DNA from: an uncultured Stenotrophomonas sp.
GTDB taxonomy: Bacteria; Pseudomonadota; Gammaproteobacteria; Xanthomonadales; Xanthomonadaceae
Reading direction: 5' to 3'
NCBI GenBank assembly: GCA_913775725.1
Contig: CAJYNG010000021.1
Span: forward strand, 186,001 to 250,000
DNA: 64,000 nt
Each line of letters starts with the position of its first letter. Positions within the stretch are counted from its first letter, which is position 1. The position numbers and the translations under genes were made by a program. This document shows positions 18,598 to 27,578 of this stretch, piece by piece. The notes under the pieces are model-generated. The model was not told the origin of the DNA. It saw only the letters and a program-made list of their open reading frames with translations, and searched no databases.

Positions 18598-20028
18598 ATG
18601 TCCGCTCGCCCCGGCTTCCGTTCCAACCGCAGAGAGCGCGGTGATGGCTTCGATCGCGATCGCGATGAGTCGCGCATCGACCAGTTGCGGGTACCGCCAC
18701 ATTCGGTGGAAGCCGAGCAGGCGGTGCTGGGTGGCCTGATGCTGGCCCCGGAGGCCTATGACCGGGTCAATGACCAGCTGACCGAAGGCGATTTCTACCG
18801 CCGCGACCATCAGATGATCTATCGCGCGATCCGCGAGCTGTCCGAGCGCGAGCGGCCGTTCGATGCGGTGACCCTGGGCGAGTGGTTCGAATCGCAGGGC
18901 AAGATGGAACTGGTGGGCGATGGTGCCTATCTGATCGAGCTGGCCAGTACCACGCCGTCGGCGGCCAACATCGTGGCCTACGCCGAGATCGTGCGTGACA
19001 AGGCAGTGCTGCGGCAGCTGATCCAGGTTGGCACGGACATCGTCAACGATGGTTTCCAGCCTGAAGGCCGCGAGAGCAGCGAGCTGCTGGCATCGGCGGA
19101 AAAGAGCGTGTTCGCCATCGCCGAACAGGGCGCACGCGGCCGTACCGATTTCGTGGCGATGCCCGGTGCACTGAAGGATGCCTTCGAAGAGCTGCGCAGC
19201 CGCTTCGAGAACGGCGGCAACATCACCGGCCTGCCGACCGGCTACAACGATTTCGATGCGATGACCTCCGGCCTGCAGCCGACCGACCTGATCATCCTGG
19301 CTGCGCGCCCGGCCATGGGCAAGACCACCTTCGCGCTGAACATCGCCGAGTACGCGGCGATCAAGTCGAAGAAGGGCGTGGCGGTGTTCTCGATGGAAAT
19401 GTCGGCATCGCAGCTGGCGATGCGCCTGATTTCCTCCAACGGCCGCATCAACGCGCAGCGCCTGCGTACCGGCCAGTTGGAAGACGAGGACTGGAGCCGC
19501 GTCACCAGCGCGATCAAGATGCTGAAGGAAACCAAGATCTTCATCGACGATACGCCCGGCGTGTCGCCGGAAGTGCTGCGCTCCAAGTGCCGCCGCCTCA
19601 AGCGCGAACATGACCTGGGCCTGGTGGTGATCGACTACCTGCAGCTGATGAGCGTGCCGGGCAACAGCGAAAACCGCGCGACTGAAATCTCGGAGATCTC
19701 GCGTTCGCTGAAGGGCCTGGCCAAGGAACTGCACGTGCCGGTGATCGCGCTGTCGCAGCTCAACCGCTCGCTGGAAACACGTACCGACAAGCGTCCGGTG
19801 ATGGCCGACCTTCGCGAATCGGGCGCAATCGAGCAGGATGCGGACATGATCGTCTTCATCTACCGCGACGATTACTACAACAAGGAAAATTCGCCGGACA
19901 AGGGCCTGGCCGAGATCATCATCGGCAAGCACCGTGGTGGCCCGACCGGGTCGTGCAAGCTGAAGTTCTTCGGCGAATACACCCGCTTCGACAACCTGGC
20001 CCACGATTCGGTCGGCTCGTTCGAGTAA
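18598..20028 (+). CDS. dnaB: Replicative DNA helicase DnaB
   Basis: DnaB is the hexameric 5'-3' helicase of the replication fork. The 476-residue protein has the N-terminal helical domain (about 28-135, with PHSVEAEQAVLGGLM) and a RecA-like domain: the DAMTSGLQPTDLIILAARP region, Walker A PAMGKTTFALN (about 238), Walker B LVVIDYLQLM and LSQLNRSLE. It ends with GKHRGGPTG and RFDNL. The ATG at 18598 follows AGGAAAC. The basic N-terminal extension (RSNRRERGDGFDRDRDE) is typical of this family branch. Confidence 0.96.
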   Translation: MSARPGFRSNRRERGDGFDRDRDESRIDQLRVPPHSVEAEQAVLGGLMLAPEAYDRVNDQLTEGDFYRRDHQMIYRAIRELSERERPFDAVTLGEWFESQGKMELVGDGAYLIELASTTPSAANIVAYAEIVRDKAVLRQLIQVGTDIVNDGFQPEGRESSELLASAEKSVFAIAEQGARGRTDFVAMPGALKDAFEELRSRFENGGNITGLPTGYNDFDAMTSGLQPTDLIILAARPAMGKTTFALNIAEYAAIKSKKGVAVFSMEMSASQLAMRLISSNGRINAQRLRTGQLEDEDWSRVTSAIKMLKETKIFIDDTPGVSPEVLRSKCRRLKREHDLGLVVIDYLQLMSVPGNSENRATEISEISRSLKGLAKELHVPVIALSQLNRSLETRTDKRPVMADLRESGAIEQDADMIVFIYRDDYYNKENSPDKGLAEIIIGKHRGGPTGSCKLKFFGEYTRFDNLAHDSVGSFE

Positions 20029-20034
20029 AAGGCG

Positions 20035-20055
20035 TGCCGGCCGCTGGCCGGCAAC
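20035..20055. repeat. Degenerate SMAG-like palindrome
   Basis: GCCGGCCGCTGGCCGGC follows dnaB by a few bases. The GTAG head has decayed to GAGG, and a half copy (TGGCCGGCA) follows. Confidence 0.5.
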
Positions 20056-20104
20056 CTCCTCCTGGCCGGCAAACCATTCGAAACACCAAACGTCCGTATG
20101 TGGC

Positions 20105-20138
20105 GTGTAAATGACATGTAACGCGACGCTTCTACGAT
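20105..20138 (+). promoter_or_regulatory. Candidate Pho box and -10 for the receptor-phoD operon
   Basis: Two 7-mers, GTGTAAA (20105-20111) and ATGTAAC (20116-20122), are in direct repeat with a 4-base gap, the layout of a PhoB box. TACGAT (20133-20138) lies exactly 10 bases downstream, the usual distance of a PhoB-activated -10 box. The start codon is 64 bases further. Confidence 0.6.
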
Positions 20139-20201
20139 TCCGCCGCTGCTGCCCTTCGACGCCGCCCTTCGGCGTCCAGCGTGCCCGAGGAATCCGCCCC
20201 C

Positions 20202-22445
20202 ATGCCGTCCCACGCTCCGCTCCGCCGCAATCTGCTGGCCCTGCTGGTCTGTGCTTCGCTGCCGTCGCTGGCTGTCGCTGAAACCGCCCCCGCGACCGAC
20301 GCGCCGTCGGCCACCACCCTCGATTCGATCTCGGTCATCGGCCGCGGCGAAGCCCGCCAGGTGCAGCGCGTGACCGCCGAGGACATGAAGATCCTGCCGC
20401 CGGGTGCCAACCCGCTGAAGCTGCTGGCCAGCAAGCCGGGCGTGCACTTCGAATCGGCCGATGCCACCGGCGCCTACGAATGGTCCACCAGCATCAGCCT
20501 GCGTGGATTCAACCAGAACCGCCTGGGCTACACCCTCGATGGCATCCCGCTGGGCAACATGGCCTACGGCAACAGCAACGGCCTGCACATCAGCCGCGCG
20601 GTGATCAGCGAGAACCTGGGCGGTGCGGAGGTCTCCACCGGCATAGGCGCGCTGGGTACGCCGTCCACCAGCAACCTTGGCGGCGTGTTCCAGTTCTACT
20701 CGATCGATCCGTCCACCGAATACGGCGTGGTTCTGGCACAGGGCTTTGGCAGCGACAACGCGCGCCGCAGCTATGCGCGCCTCGATACCGGCGACCACCA
20801 GGGCTTTGCGGCCTACCTGTCCGGCGCATACTCGGAAGGCGACAAGTGGAAGGGCAAAGGCTCGCAGGAGCTGAAGCAGTTCAACGGCAAGGCCACCTAC
20901 AACTTCGGAACGGACAGCAGGATCACGGCGCTGTTCAACGCCTCGCGCCGCGTCGAGGCCGATTACCAGGATCTGTCGCTGGAGATGATCGATCGTCTCG
21001 GCTGGGACTGGGACAACTACGCGCCGGACTGGGATCGTGCCGTCGCCGCTGCACGCGGCACGTTCAGCGGCGGCGTCAACAGCCCCTGGGATGCGTATTA
21101 CTCCGGCCACGGACTGCGCAATGACGACCTGTCCAGCATCGCCGGCGATTTCGGCCTGAACGAGTCGATGCGGCTGAAGGTCAACGTCTACAACCACAGC
21201 AACCGTGGCCAGGGCCACTGGTTCAGCCCGTCCAATCCGTCCAACCCGGGTACCAGCCGCGAGATCCCGATCTCGATCCGCACCACCGAGTACGCGATCG
21301 ACCGCACCGGTGTGACCTCGGCGTTCACCTGGAACGTCGGTGGCCACGAACTGGAAGCCGGCCTCTGGTACGAGGACAACGGCCACAGCGTGCAGCGCAA
21401 CTTCTATTACATCGACGGCCCGATCACCGACGACTTCTTCCTGCGCAACCCGGACCAGCGCGTATGGCACCAGCGCTACACCACCATCACCCGCCAGTTC
21501 TACGTGCAGGACCGCTTCCGCCTGTTCGACGACCGCCTGACCATCGACATCGGCGCCAAGTCGCCGCACACCCGCACCAGCGTGCGCACCCCGCTGGGCA
21601 GCTATGCCAACAACAGCAGCCTGACCTCGAAGAAGGGCCTGCTGCCGCAGGCCGGCTTCAACTTCAAGCTCAACGAAGGCAACGAGATCTTCGGTTCGTT
21701 CGCCAAGAACGTGGCCGCGTACGCGCTGGGCGTGGGCAGCCCGTTCAACGTGCCGCAGGCCGCGTTCGACGCCAGCGCGCAGAGCCTGAAGCCGGAACAG
21801 TCGCGCACCCTCGAGCTGGGCTGGCGCGGCTACGGCCAGGGCTATGAAGCCTCGGTGGCGGTGTACGACGTCAAGTTCGACAACCGCCTGCTGGCCATCG
21901 CGCAGTGCGTGGGCATCCTCGGTTGCCCGGCGCTGTTCTCCAACGTGGGTTCGGTGACCAGCCGCGGCGCCGAGGCGACCCTGCAGCTGAAGCCGATGCA
22001 GGACTTGACCTGGTCCAACGCGCTGTCGTGGAATGACAGCACCTACGACAACGACTACGTGAACAACGGTGTGGTGCCGACCCGCGGCAAGAAGACCGTC
22101 GACACCCCGGAATGGATGTTCGCCAGCACCCTGGCCTGGACGCCGGGCCCGTGGGACCTGCGCCTGGCCGCCAACCATGTCGGCAAGCGTTACGTGACCT
22201 ATACCAACGACGTGTCGGTGCCGAGCTACTGGCTGGTCAACGCCTCGGTGGCCTATGACTTCGGCAAGCTCGGCCCGGCGCAGAACCTGACCGTGGCGCT
22301 GAACCTGACCAACCTGACCGACAAGCGTTATCTGTCCTCGATCAACACCAACGGCACCTACGCCGCCGATTCGACCCGCAGCCTGGCGACCATGCAGGTC
22401 GGCGCGCCGCGTCAGGTGATGGCCACCGCTACCGTGCACTTCTGA
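20202..22445 (+). CDS. TonB-dependent outer-membrane receptor
   Basis: The 747-residue precursor has a signal peptide ending near SLAVAE. A plug domain follows (about 45-160, with SISLRGFNQNRLGYTLDGIPLGNMAY), then a beta-barrel ending in an aromatic residue (VHF), the outer-membrane insertion signal. TonB receptors import ligands across the outer membrane using the ExbBD-TonB system. The coupled phosphatase gene and the upstream Pho box point to a phosphorus-containing substrate, but this is inference. The ATG at 20202 follows GAGGAA. The stop overlaps phoD by one base (TGATG). Confidence 0.9.
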   Translation: MPSHAPLRRNLLALLVCASLPSLAVAETAPATDAPSATTLDSISVIGRGEARQVQRVTAEDMKILPPGANPLKLLASKPGVHFESADATGAYEWSTSISLRGFNQNRLGYTLDGIPLGNMAYGNSNGLHISRAVISENLGGAEVSTGIGALGTPSTSNLGGVFQFYSIDPSTEYGVVLAQGFGSDNARRSYARLDTGDHQGFAAYLSGAYSEGDKWKGKGSQELKQFNGKATYNFGTDSRITALFNASRRVEADYQDLSLEMIDRLGWDWDNYAPDWDRAVAAARGTFSGGVNSPWDAYYSGHGLRNDDLSSIAGDFGLNESMRLKVNVYNHSNRGQGHWFSPSNPSNPGTSREIPISIRTTEYAIDRTGVTSAFTWNVGGHELEAGLWYEDNGHSVQRNFYYIDGPITDDFFLRNPDQRVWHQRYTTITRQFYVQDRFRLFDDRLTIDIGAKSPHTRTSVRTPLGSYANNSSLTSKKGLLPQAGFNFKLNEGNEIFGSFAKNVAAYALGVGSPFNVPQAAFDASAQSLKPEQSRTLELGWRGYGQGYEASVAVYDVKFDNRLLAIAQCVGILGCPALFSNVGSVTSRGAEATLQLKPMQDLTWSNALSWNDSTYDNDYVNNGVVPTRGKKTVDTPEWMFASTLAWTPGPWDLRLAANHVGKRYVTYTNDVSVPSYWLVNASVAYDFGKLGPAQNLTVALNLTNLTDKRYLSSINTNGTYAADSTRSLATMQVGAPRQVMATATVHF

Positions 22446-24037
22446 TGCGCGGGCCTGTGGATCCGGAAAGCCGTCGTCGCCTGCTGCGCCTGGCGTGGCA
22501 GGGCACAGGGGCGGCAATTGCGCTGGCGGCGATGCCGGGGCTGGCCACGGCCGGTCCGCGGCTACGGCTGGGGCGTGATCCGTTCACGCTCGGCGTTGCC
22601 GCCGGCGATCCGGATCCGCAGGGGGCGGTGCTGTGGACGCGGCTGGCGCCGGACCCGCTCAACGGCGGTGGCATGCCGTCGCGGGCGGTGCCGGTGCGCT
22701 GGTTCGTGGCCGAAGATCCGGGCATGCGCCGGCTGGTGCAGCGGGGCGTCGCTGCAGCGGTGCCGGAACTGGCCCATTCGGTGCACGTGGAGGTCAATGG
22801 CCTGCGCCCAGGCCGCGACTACTACTACCGTTTTGCCTGTGACAGTGACGAAGAAAGCGCGGTCGGTCACTTCCGCACCGCGCCGCTGCTGGACACGCAA
22901 CTGCAGCAGTTGCGGTTGGCGCTGTGTACCTGCCAGGCCTGGAACAGCGGCTACTACCCGGTGTTGCGCGACGTCGCGCAGAGCGACCTCGACCTGGTGC
23001 TGCATGCCGGCGACTACCTGTACGAATACAGTCCGCTGCAGAACGCGCGCGGGCGCACGCTGGATGTCGGGCGCTTCAGCGGCGAGACGGTCAGCCTGGA
23101 GCGCTACCGTGACCAGTACGCGTTGTACAAGCTCGATCCCGATCTGCAGGCCGCGCACGCCGCACACGCGTTCGCAGTGATCTGGGACGACCACGAAGTG
23201 CAGAATGATTACTCCGGCATCCATCCGGAGAAGCCCGGCGTCTCGACGGAGGATTTCATCATCCGCCGCGCCGCCGCGTATCGTGCGTTCTACGAGCACC
23301 TGCCGATGCGCAGCACGCCTGCGGGCAACGGTGGCCTGCGTGTACACCGGCGGCTGCGCTATGGCGATCTGGCGCAGCTGACGCTGCTGGACTGCCGCCA
23401 GTTCCGCCCGGCCAATCCCTGTGGCGTGGGCGAGTCACCGCGCTGCGAAGCGGCCCTGGATCCGCGCATGAGCATGCTCGGCACGGGCCAGGAGGCGTGG
23501 TTCGCGCAGTCGATGGCCGCCGCGCAGGGCACGCGCTGGAACGTGGTGGTGCAGCAGCTGCTGATGGCGCAGCTGCGGCTGGACGGTGGCACGCCGCGCG
23601 AGCGCTTCTGGAACGACGCCTGGGATGGCTATCCCGCCGCACGCAACCGGCTGCTGCAGGCCTTGCAGGCGGGCGGGCAGGGCAATGCCATCGTGCTCGG
23701 TGGTGACTGGCATTCCACCTTCGTCAACGACCTGAAGCTGGATTTCGACGCGGCCGATGCCCCGGTGGTGGCCACCGAGTTCATCGCACCGGCAATCAGC
23801 AGTGGCGGCGACGATACGCCCTATGGCCCGTACTACGGTCCGTCGATTCCGCAGAACCCGCATATCCGTTACTTCGACGGCGACCGCCGCGGCTGGTGGA
23901 AGCTGCAGCTGAACTGGCAGACCGTGGATGCGGAGCTGCGCTTCGCCGACAGCGTGCTGCGCGCGGATGCGCCGGTGCGCACCTCGGCGCGCTTCCAGGT
24001 GGCCCACGGCCGCCCGGGCGCGGTGCAGCTCCTGTAG
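22445..24037 (+). CDS. phoD: PhoD-family alkaline phosphatase
   Basis: PhoD enzymes are secreted Ca/Fe-dependent phosphodiesterases/monoesterases that release phosphate from organic esters. The 530-residue precursor has a Tat-type start (ESRRRLLRLAW) followed by a hydrophobic segment. A PhoD N-terminal domain (about 38-140) precedes the catalytic domain with CTCQAW, HAGDYLYEYS, WDDHEVQNDYSG and GGDWHSTFVND, which include the metal-ligand Cys, Asp, Asn and His positions. Translation is coupled to the receptor gene. The final codon and stop (CTG TAG) lie in the head of a SMAG repeat. Confidence 0.92.
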   Translation: MRGPVDPESRRRLLRLAWQGTGAAIALAAMPGLATAGPRLRLGRDPFTLGVAAGDPDPQGAVLWTRLAPDPLNGGGMPSRAVPVRWFVAEDPGMRRLVQRGVAAAVPELAHSVHVEVNGLRPGRDYYYRFACDSDEESAVGHFRTAPLLDTQLQQLRLALCTCQAWNSGYYPVLRDVAQSDLDLVLHAGDYLYEYSPLQNARGRTLDVGRFSGETVSLERYRDQYALYKLDPDLQAAHAAHAFAVIWDDHEVQNDYSGIHPEKPGVSTEDFIIRRAAAYRAFYEHLPMRSTPAGNGGLRVHRRLRYGDLAQLTLLDCRQFRPANPCGVGESPRCEAALDPRMSMLGTGQEAWFAQSMAAAQGTRWNVVVQQLLMAQLRLDGGTPRERFWNDAWDGYPAARNRLLQALQAGGQGNAIVLGGDWHSTFVNDLKLDFDAADAPVVATEFIAPAISSGGDDTPYGPYYGPSIPQNPHIRYFDGDRRGWWKLQLNWQTVDAELRFADSVLRADAPVRTSARFQVAHGRPGAVQLL

Positions 24038-24092
24038 AGCCGAGCCCACGCTCGGCTGCTTCTGGAAAGCCGAGCGCAGGCTCGGCTCTACA
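24033..24092. repeat. SMAG repeat pair overlapping the phoD stop
   Basis: Inverted AGCCGAGC-class copies with outward GTAG ends. The left GTAG (24034-24037) contains the phoD TAG. Confidence 0.85.
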
Positions 24093-24211
24093 ACGGCGGT
24101 GGACCGGTTTCATCGCCCCCAGCCCGGTTTCGTCGCAAACCGTTTGCGCGCGGCAAGGGTAGGGCGCCAAGGTGTCCGCAGGCGGCAGGGTGCCGCCACA
24201 AGGAGACCGTG

Positions 24212-24424
24212 ATGAAGACCCTGTTCGCGCTCGGTGTGTGGTGCCTGCTGTTCGTGCTGTGCTGGCCGCTGGCGATCCTCGCCCTGATCGCCTGGCCGTT
24301 CGTCTGGCTGCTGAGCCTGCCGTTCCGTCTGGTCGGCATCACCTTCTCGGCGCTGTTCGCCTTCCTGCGCGCGCTGTTCATGCTGCCGGCACGGTTGCTG
24401 GGTGGTCGGGCGGTGGCTGCATGA
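24212..24424 (+). CDS. Small hydrophobic membrane protein
   Basis: The 70-residue protein is almost entirely hydrophobic, with two probable membrane segments (about 5-30 and 33-58). The ATG at 24212 follows AAGGAGACC; a GTG three bases earlier is a possible alternative. Its stop overlaps the next start in ATGA. I do not recognise the family. Confidence 0.65.
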   Translation: MKTLFALGVWCLLFVLCWPLAILALIAWPFVWLLSLPFRLVGITFSALFAFLRALFMLPARLLGGRAVAA

Positions 24425-24678
24425 GGGCCGTGTTGCTGATGGGTCTGGTCCTGTTGTCAGGCCCGGTGCTGGCCACACCGGCCGCGCCGCCATCGGCGTG
24501 GCTGGAGCGCCAGCAGGCAGCCGGTGCCGACGAGGCGAACGCTGCGGGGGCGACGGCTTCGAAGGTGCCGGAGGCCAAGGCGCGCTGCCGGGTTACGAAG
24601 GAATGGAAGGTTGGCGAGACGGTGGTGCAGCACAGGGTCTGTGACGATCCGCCGAAGAAGCCAGCTGAAAAGGTGTAG
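24421..24678 (+). CDS. Small secreted protein, unknown
   Basis: The 85-residue product has a signal peptide (MRAVLLMGLVLLSGPVLA) and a short mature part with two cysteines (ARCRV and HRVCDD) spaced for one disulfide, ending in a Lys/Pro tail. It overlaps the previous gene by 4 bases, so the two form an operon. Its last codon and stop (GTG TAG) coincide with the head of a SMAG repeat. Family unknown. Confidence 0.65.
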   Translation: MRAVLLMGLVLLSGPVLATPAAPPSAWLERQQAAGADEANAAGATASKVPEAKARCRVTKEWKVGETVVQHRVCDDPPKKPAEKV

Positions 24679-24749
24679 AGCTGAGCCGATGCTCGGCTGG
24701 GCCTTCACGGACCGCCAAATGCGCAGCCGAGCGTGGGCTCGGCTCTACA
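24674..24749. repeat. SMAG repeat pair overlapping a stop codon
   Basis: Inverted copies with outward GTAG ends (24675-24678 and 24745-24748 region). The left head carries the stop of the secreted-protein gene. Confidence 0.8.
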
Positions 24750-24765
24750 CCAGGGCAGCCAACAA

Positions 24766-24789
24766 AAAACCCCGCCGAGGCGGGGTTTT
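24766..24789. terminator. Bidirectional terminator between convergent genes
   Basis: AAAACCCCGC/GCGGGGTTTT with a CGAG loop. It has A and T runs on both sides and serves both the rightward small genes and the leftward suc-lpd operon. Confidence 0.9.
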
Positions 24790-24802
24790 CTGTATCCAGC
24801 CA

Positions 24803-24826
24803 TGCCGGCCAGCGGCCGGCACTACC
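24803..24826 (-). repeat. SMAG-type palindrome (GCCGGCC class)
   Basis: Same class as 2438-2460; GGTAG head on the minus strand, 10 bases from the lpd stop. Confidence 0.7.
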
Positions 24827-24835
24827 CGCGAACGA

Positions 24836-26272
24836 TCAGTTCGCCTTGTGGATGGCGCGCTTGCTGACCGCCATCGCCGCGTCGTGGATCACTTCCGACA
24901 GCGACGGGTGGGCGTGGCAGATGCGGGCCAGGTCATCGGCCGAGCCGCTGAACTCCATGGTCAGCACACCTTCGTGCACCAGCTCGGAGACGTTGGCGCC
25001 GACCAGGTGCATGCCGAGGATGCGATCGGTTTCGGCATGGGCCAGGATCTTCACGAAGCCTGCCGGCTCGATCATCGCCACGGCACGGCCGTTGGCGGCG
25101 AACGGGAAGCTGCCGGCCTTGTACGGAATGCCTTCGGCCTTCAGCTGCGCTTCGGTCTTGCCGACCCAGGCCAGTTCCGGCTCGGTGTAGATGACCCACG
25201 GAATGGTGTCGAAGTTGACGTGGCCCGGCAGGCCGGCGATCAGCTCAGCCACCGCGATGCCTTCCTCGAAGCCCTTGTGCGCCAGCATCGGGCCGCGCAC
25301 GCAGTCGCCGACCGCCCACACGCCGTTGACGCCGGTGTGGCAGTGCGCGTCGACTTCGATCTGGCCGCGCTCGTTGATCTTGACGCCGGTGCCTTCGGCC
25401 AGCAGGCCCTTGGTGGCGGCGCGACGGCCGACGGCCACCAGCAGCTTGTCCACGGTCAGGGTCTTCTCGCCTTCGCTGTCGGTGTAGGTGACAACGACTT
25501 CCTTCTTCTTGCCCTTGCCGGTGATCTCGGTCTTGGAGACCTTGGCACCGAGGCGGATGTCCAGGCCCTGCTTCTTGAATTCCTTGGCAGCGGTCTTGGC
25601 CACTTCGGCGTCTGCCACGGCCAGGAACTCCGGCAGTGCTTCCAGGATGGTGACTTCAGCGCCCAGGCGCTTCCACACGCTGCCCAGTTCCAGGCCGATC
25701 ACGCCAGCGCCGATCACCGCCAGGCGGTTCGGCACTTCGGTGAAGTCCAGGCCGCCGACGTTGTCGACGATGGTGTCGCCGTCGAACTTGGCGAACGGCA
25801 GTTCGATCGAATCCGAACCGGCGGCGATGATGACGTTGGTGCCCTTCAGCTCGACGATGGAACCGTCATGCTGGGTGACCTTGACCACGTTGCCCGGCTG
25901 CAGTTCGCCGAAGCCGTAGTAGGCAGCGACCTTGTTGGCCTTGAACAGCATGCCGATGCCGCCGGTGAACTGCTTGACGATCTTGTCCTTGCGGCCAACC
26001 ATCGCCTCGACGTCGATCTTGGCATCCTTGAAGCTGATGCCGTGGTCGCCAAAGATGTGGCCCATGTTCCAGAACTGGCGCGAGGAATCCAGCAGCGCCT
26101 TGGACGGGATGCAGCCCACGCGCAGGCAGGTGCCGCCGAGGGCCGGCTTGCCGTCCTTGCCCAGCGCTGCGTCGATGCAGGCGGTCTTCAGGCCCAGCTG
26201 GGCCGCGCGGATGGCAGCGTGGTAACCGGCCGGGCCGGCACCGATGACGACGACGTCGAATTGTTCAGCCAT
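24836..26272 (-). CDS. lpdA: Dihydrolipoyl dehydrogenase (E3)
   Basis: E3 reoxidises dihydrolipoyl groups using FAD and NAD+. The 478-residue protein has the FAD loop VIGAGPAGYHAA at residue 9, the redox disulfide GGTCLRVGCIPSKAL (about 48), the NAD loop AVIGAGVIGLELGSVW (about 185) and the C-terminal catalytic HAHPSLSEV. It is the last gene of the sucA-sucB-lpd operon, 63 bases after sucB with a hairpin in the gap. Its product probably also serves other lipoamide complexes. Confidence 0.96.
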   Translation of the reverse strand: MAEQFDVVVIGAGPAGYHAAIRAAQLGLKTACIDAALGKDGKPALGGTCLRVGCIPSKALLDSSRQFWNMGHIFGDHGISFKDAKIDVEAMVGRKDKIVKQFTGGIGMLFKANKVAAYYGFGELQPGNVVKVTQHDGSIVELKGTNVIIAAGSDSIELPFAKFDGDTIVDNVGGLDFTEVPNRLAVIGAGVIGLELGSVWKRLGAEVTILEALPEFLAVADAEVAKTAAKEFKKQGLDIRLGAKVSKTEITGKGKKKEVVVTYTDSEGEKTLTVDKLLVAVGRRAATKGLLAEGTGVKINERGQIEVDAHCHTGVNGVWAVGDCVRGPMLAHKGFEEGIAVAELIAGLPGHVNFDTIPWVIYTEPELAWVGKTEAQLKAEGIPYKAGSFPFAANGRAVAMIEPAGFVKILAHAETDRILGMHLVGANVSELVHEGVLTMEFSGSADDLARICHAHPSLSEVIHDAAMAVSKRAIHKAN

Positions 26273-26300
26273 TGAATTATTCCTTGATGCATTACCAGAA

Positions 26301-26324
26301 CCCCTCCGCGCAGGCGCGGAGGGG
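26301..26324. other. Strong hairpin between sucB and lpdA
   Basis: A perfect 10-bp GC stem, CCCCTCCGCG/CGCGGAGGGG, with a CAGG loop and no T-tract. It is a candidate mRNA processing or stability element that could set the lpd level. Confidence 0.55.
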
Positions 26325-26335
26325 CGGGAGGTTTC

Positions 26336-27538
26336 TTACAGGCCGAACAGCATGCGGCCCGGGTTTTCCAGCTGGTTCTTGATGTCCACCAGGAACTGCA
26401 CCGAGTCCTTGCCGTCGATGATGCGGTGGTCATACGACAGCGCCAGGTACATCATCGGCGCGATCACGACCTGGCCGTTCTGGGCGATCGGACGCTCCTT
26501 GATGGCATGCATGCCCAGGATGGCGCTCTGCGGCGGGTTGATGATCGGGGTCGACAGCAGCGAACCGAAGGTGCCGCCGTTGGTCACGGTGAAGGTGCCG
26601 CCCTGCAGTTCTTCCAGGCTCAGCTTGCCGTCACGGGCCTTCTTGGCGTAGTCGGCGATGGTCTTCTCGATGTCGGCGAACGACATGCGCTCGACGTTGC
26701 GCAGCACCGGCGTGACCAGGCCCTTCTCGGTCGAGACGGCGATCGAGATGTCCGAGTAGCCGTGGTAGATGATGTCGTCGCCGTCGATCGAGGCGTTGAC
26801 CAGCGGGAAGCGCTGCAGCGCGTTGGCAGCGGCCTTCACGAAGAAGCTCATGAAGCCCAGCTTGATGCCGTGGGCCTTGACGAACTCGTCCTGCAGCTCC
26901 TTGCGCGCAGCCGAGACCTTGGACAGGTCGACTTCGTTGAAGGTGGTCAGCATGGCGGTGGAGTTCTTCGACTCCATCAGGCGCTCGGCGATGCGCTTGC
27001 GGATGCGGGTCATCGGCACGCGTTCTTCCGGACGTGCGCCACCGGCCTTGCCGGCGCCGCCGTTGCGGGCGAAGTTGACGATGTCTTCCTTGGTCACCGC
27101 GCCGCGACGGCCGGTGCCGTCGACGTCGGCCGGGTTCACACCTTCGGTGATGGCGGTGAAGCGGGCGCCCGGCGGCAGGGTGTCGGCGGCCGACTTGGCA
27201 GCCGGGGCCGGAGCGGCGGCGGCGGCCGGAGCAGCGGCGGCCGGGGCAGCGGCTGCAGCCGGAGCGGCTTCAGCGGCCGGGGCCGGGGCAGCAGCCACGG
27301 CGCCTTCTTCGATGATCGCCACGACCTGGCTGGAGGTCACGGTCGAGCCTTCGGCGAACTTGATTTCCTTGAGCACGCCGTCGACCGGCGACGGCACTTC
27401 CAGGACGACCTTGTCGGTTTCCAGGTCAAGCAGGTTTTCGTCGCGCTTGACGGCGTCGCCCACCTTCTTGTGCCAGGTGGCGATGGTGCCGTCGGCGACG
27501 GATTCGGGCAGTACCGGGGCTTTGACTTCGGTGGCCAT
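26336..27538 (-). CDS. sucB: Dihydrolipoyllysine-residue succinyltransferase (E2 of 2-oxoglutarate dehydrogenase)
   Basis: The 400-residue E2 has one lipoyl domain (1-80; the lipoylated Lys lies in LETDKVVLE). A long Ala/Pro linker (about 85-115) leads to a peripheral subunit-binding domain (about 120-155, [14 protein letters not shown]), and the catalytic domain follows (170-400) with the active-site His in [11 protein letters not shown]. It transfers succinyl groups to CoA. The ATG at 27538 gives the expected [13 protein letters not shown] start. It lies 40 bases after sucA in the same operon. Confidence 0.96.
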   Translation of the reverse strand: MATEVKAPVLPESVADGTIATWHKKVGDAVKRDENLLDLETDKVVLEVPSPVDGVLKEIKFAEGSTVTSSQVVAIIEEGAVAAAPAPAAEAAPAAAAAPAAAAPAAAAAPAPAAKSAADTLPPGARFTAITEGVNPADVDGTGRRGAVTKEDIVNFARNGGAGKAGGARPEERVPMTRIRKRIAERLMESKNSTAMLTTFNEVDLSKVSAARKELQDEFVKAHGIKLGFMSFFVKAAANALQRFPLVNASIDGDDIIYHGYSDISIAVSTEKGLVTPVLRNVERMSFADIEKTIADYAKKARDGKLSLEELQGGTFTVTNGGTFGSLLSTPIINPPQSAILGMHAIKERPIAQNGQVVIAPMMYLALSYDHRIIDGKDSVQFLVDIKNQLENPGRMLFGL

Positions 27539-27578
27539 TGCGGGAGCTTCCTGGTTTGTCTTCTAAATAGGGGGAGGA

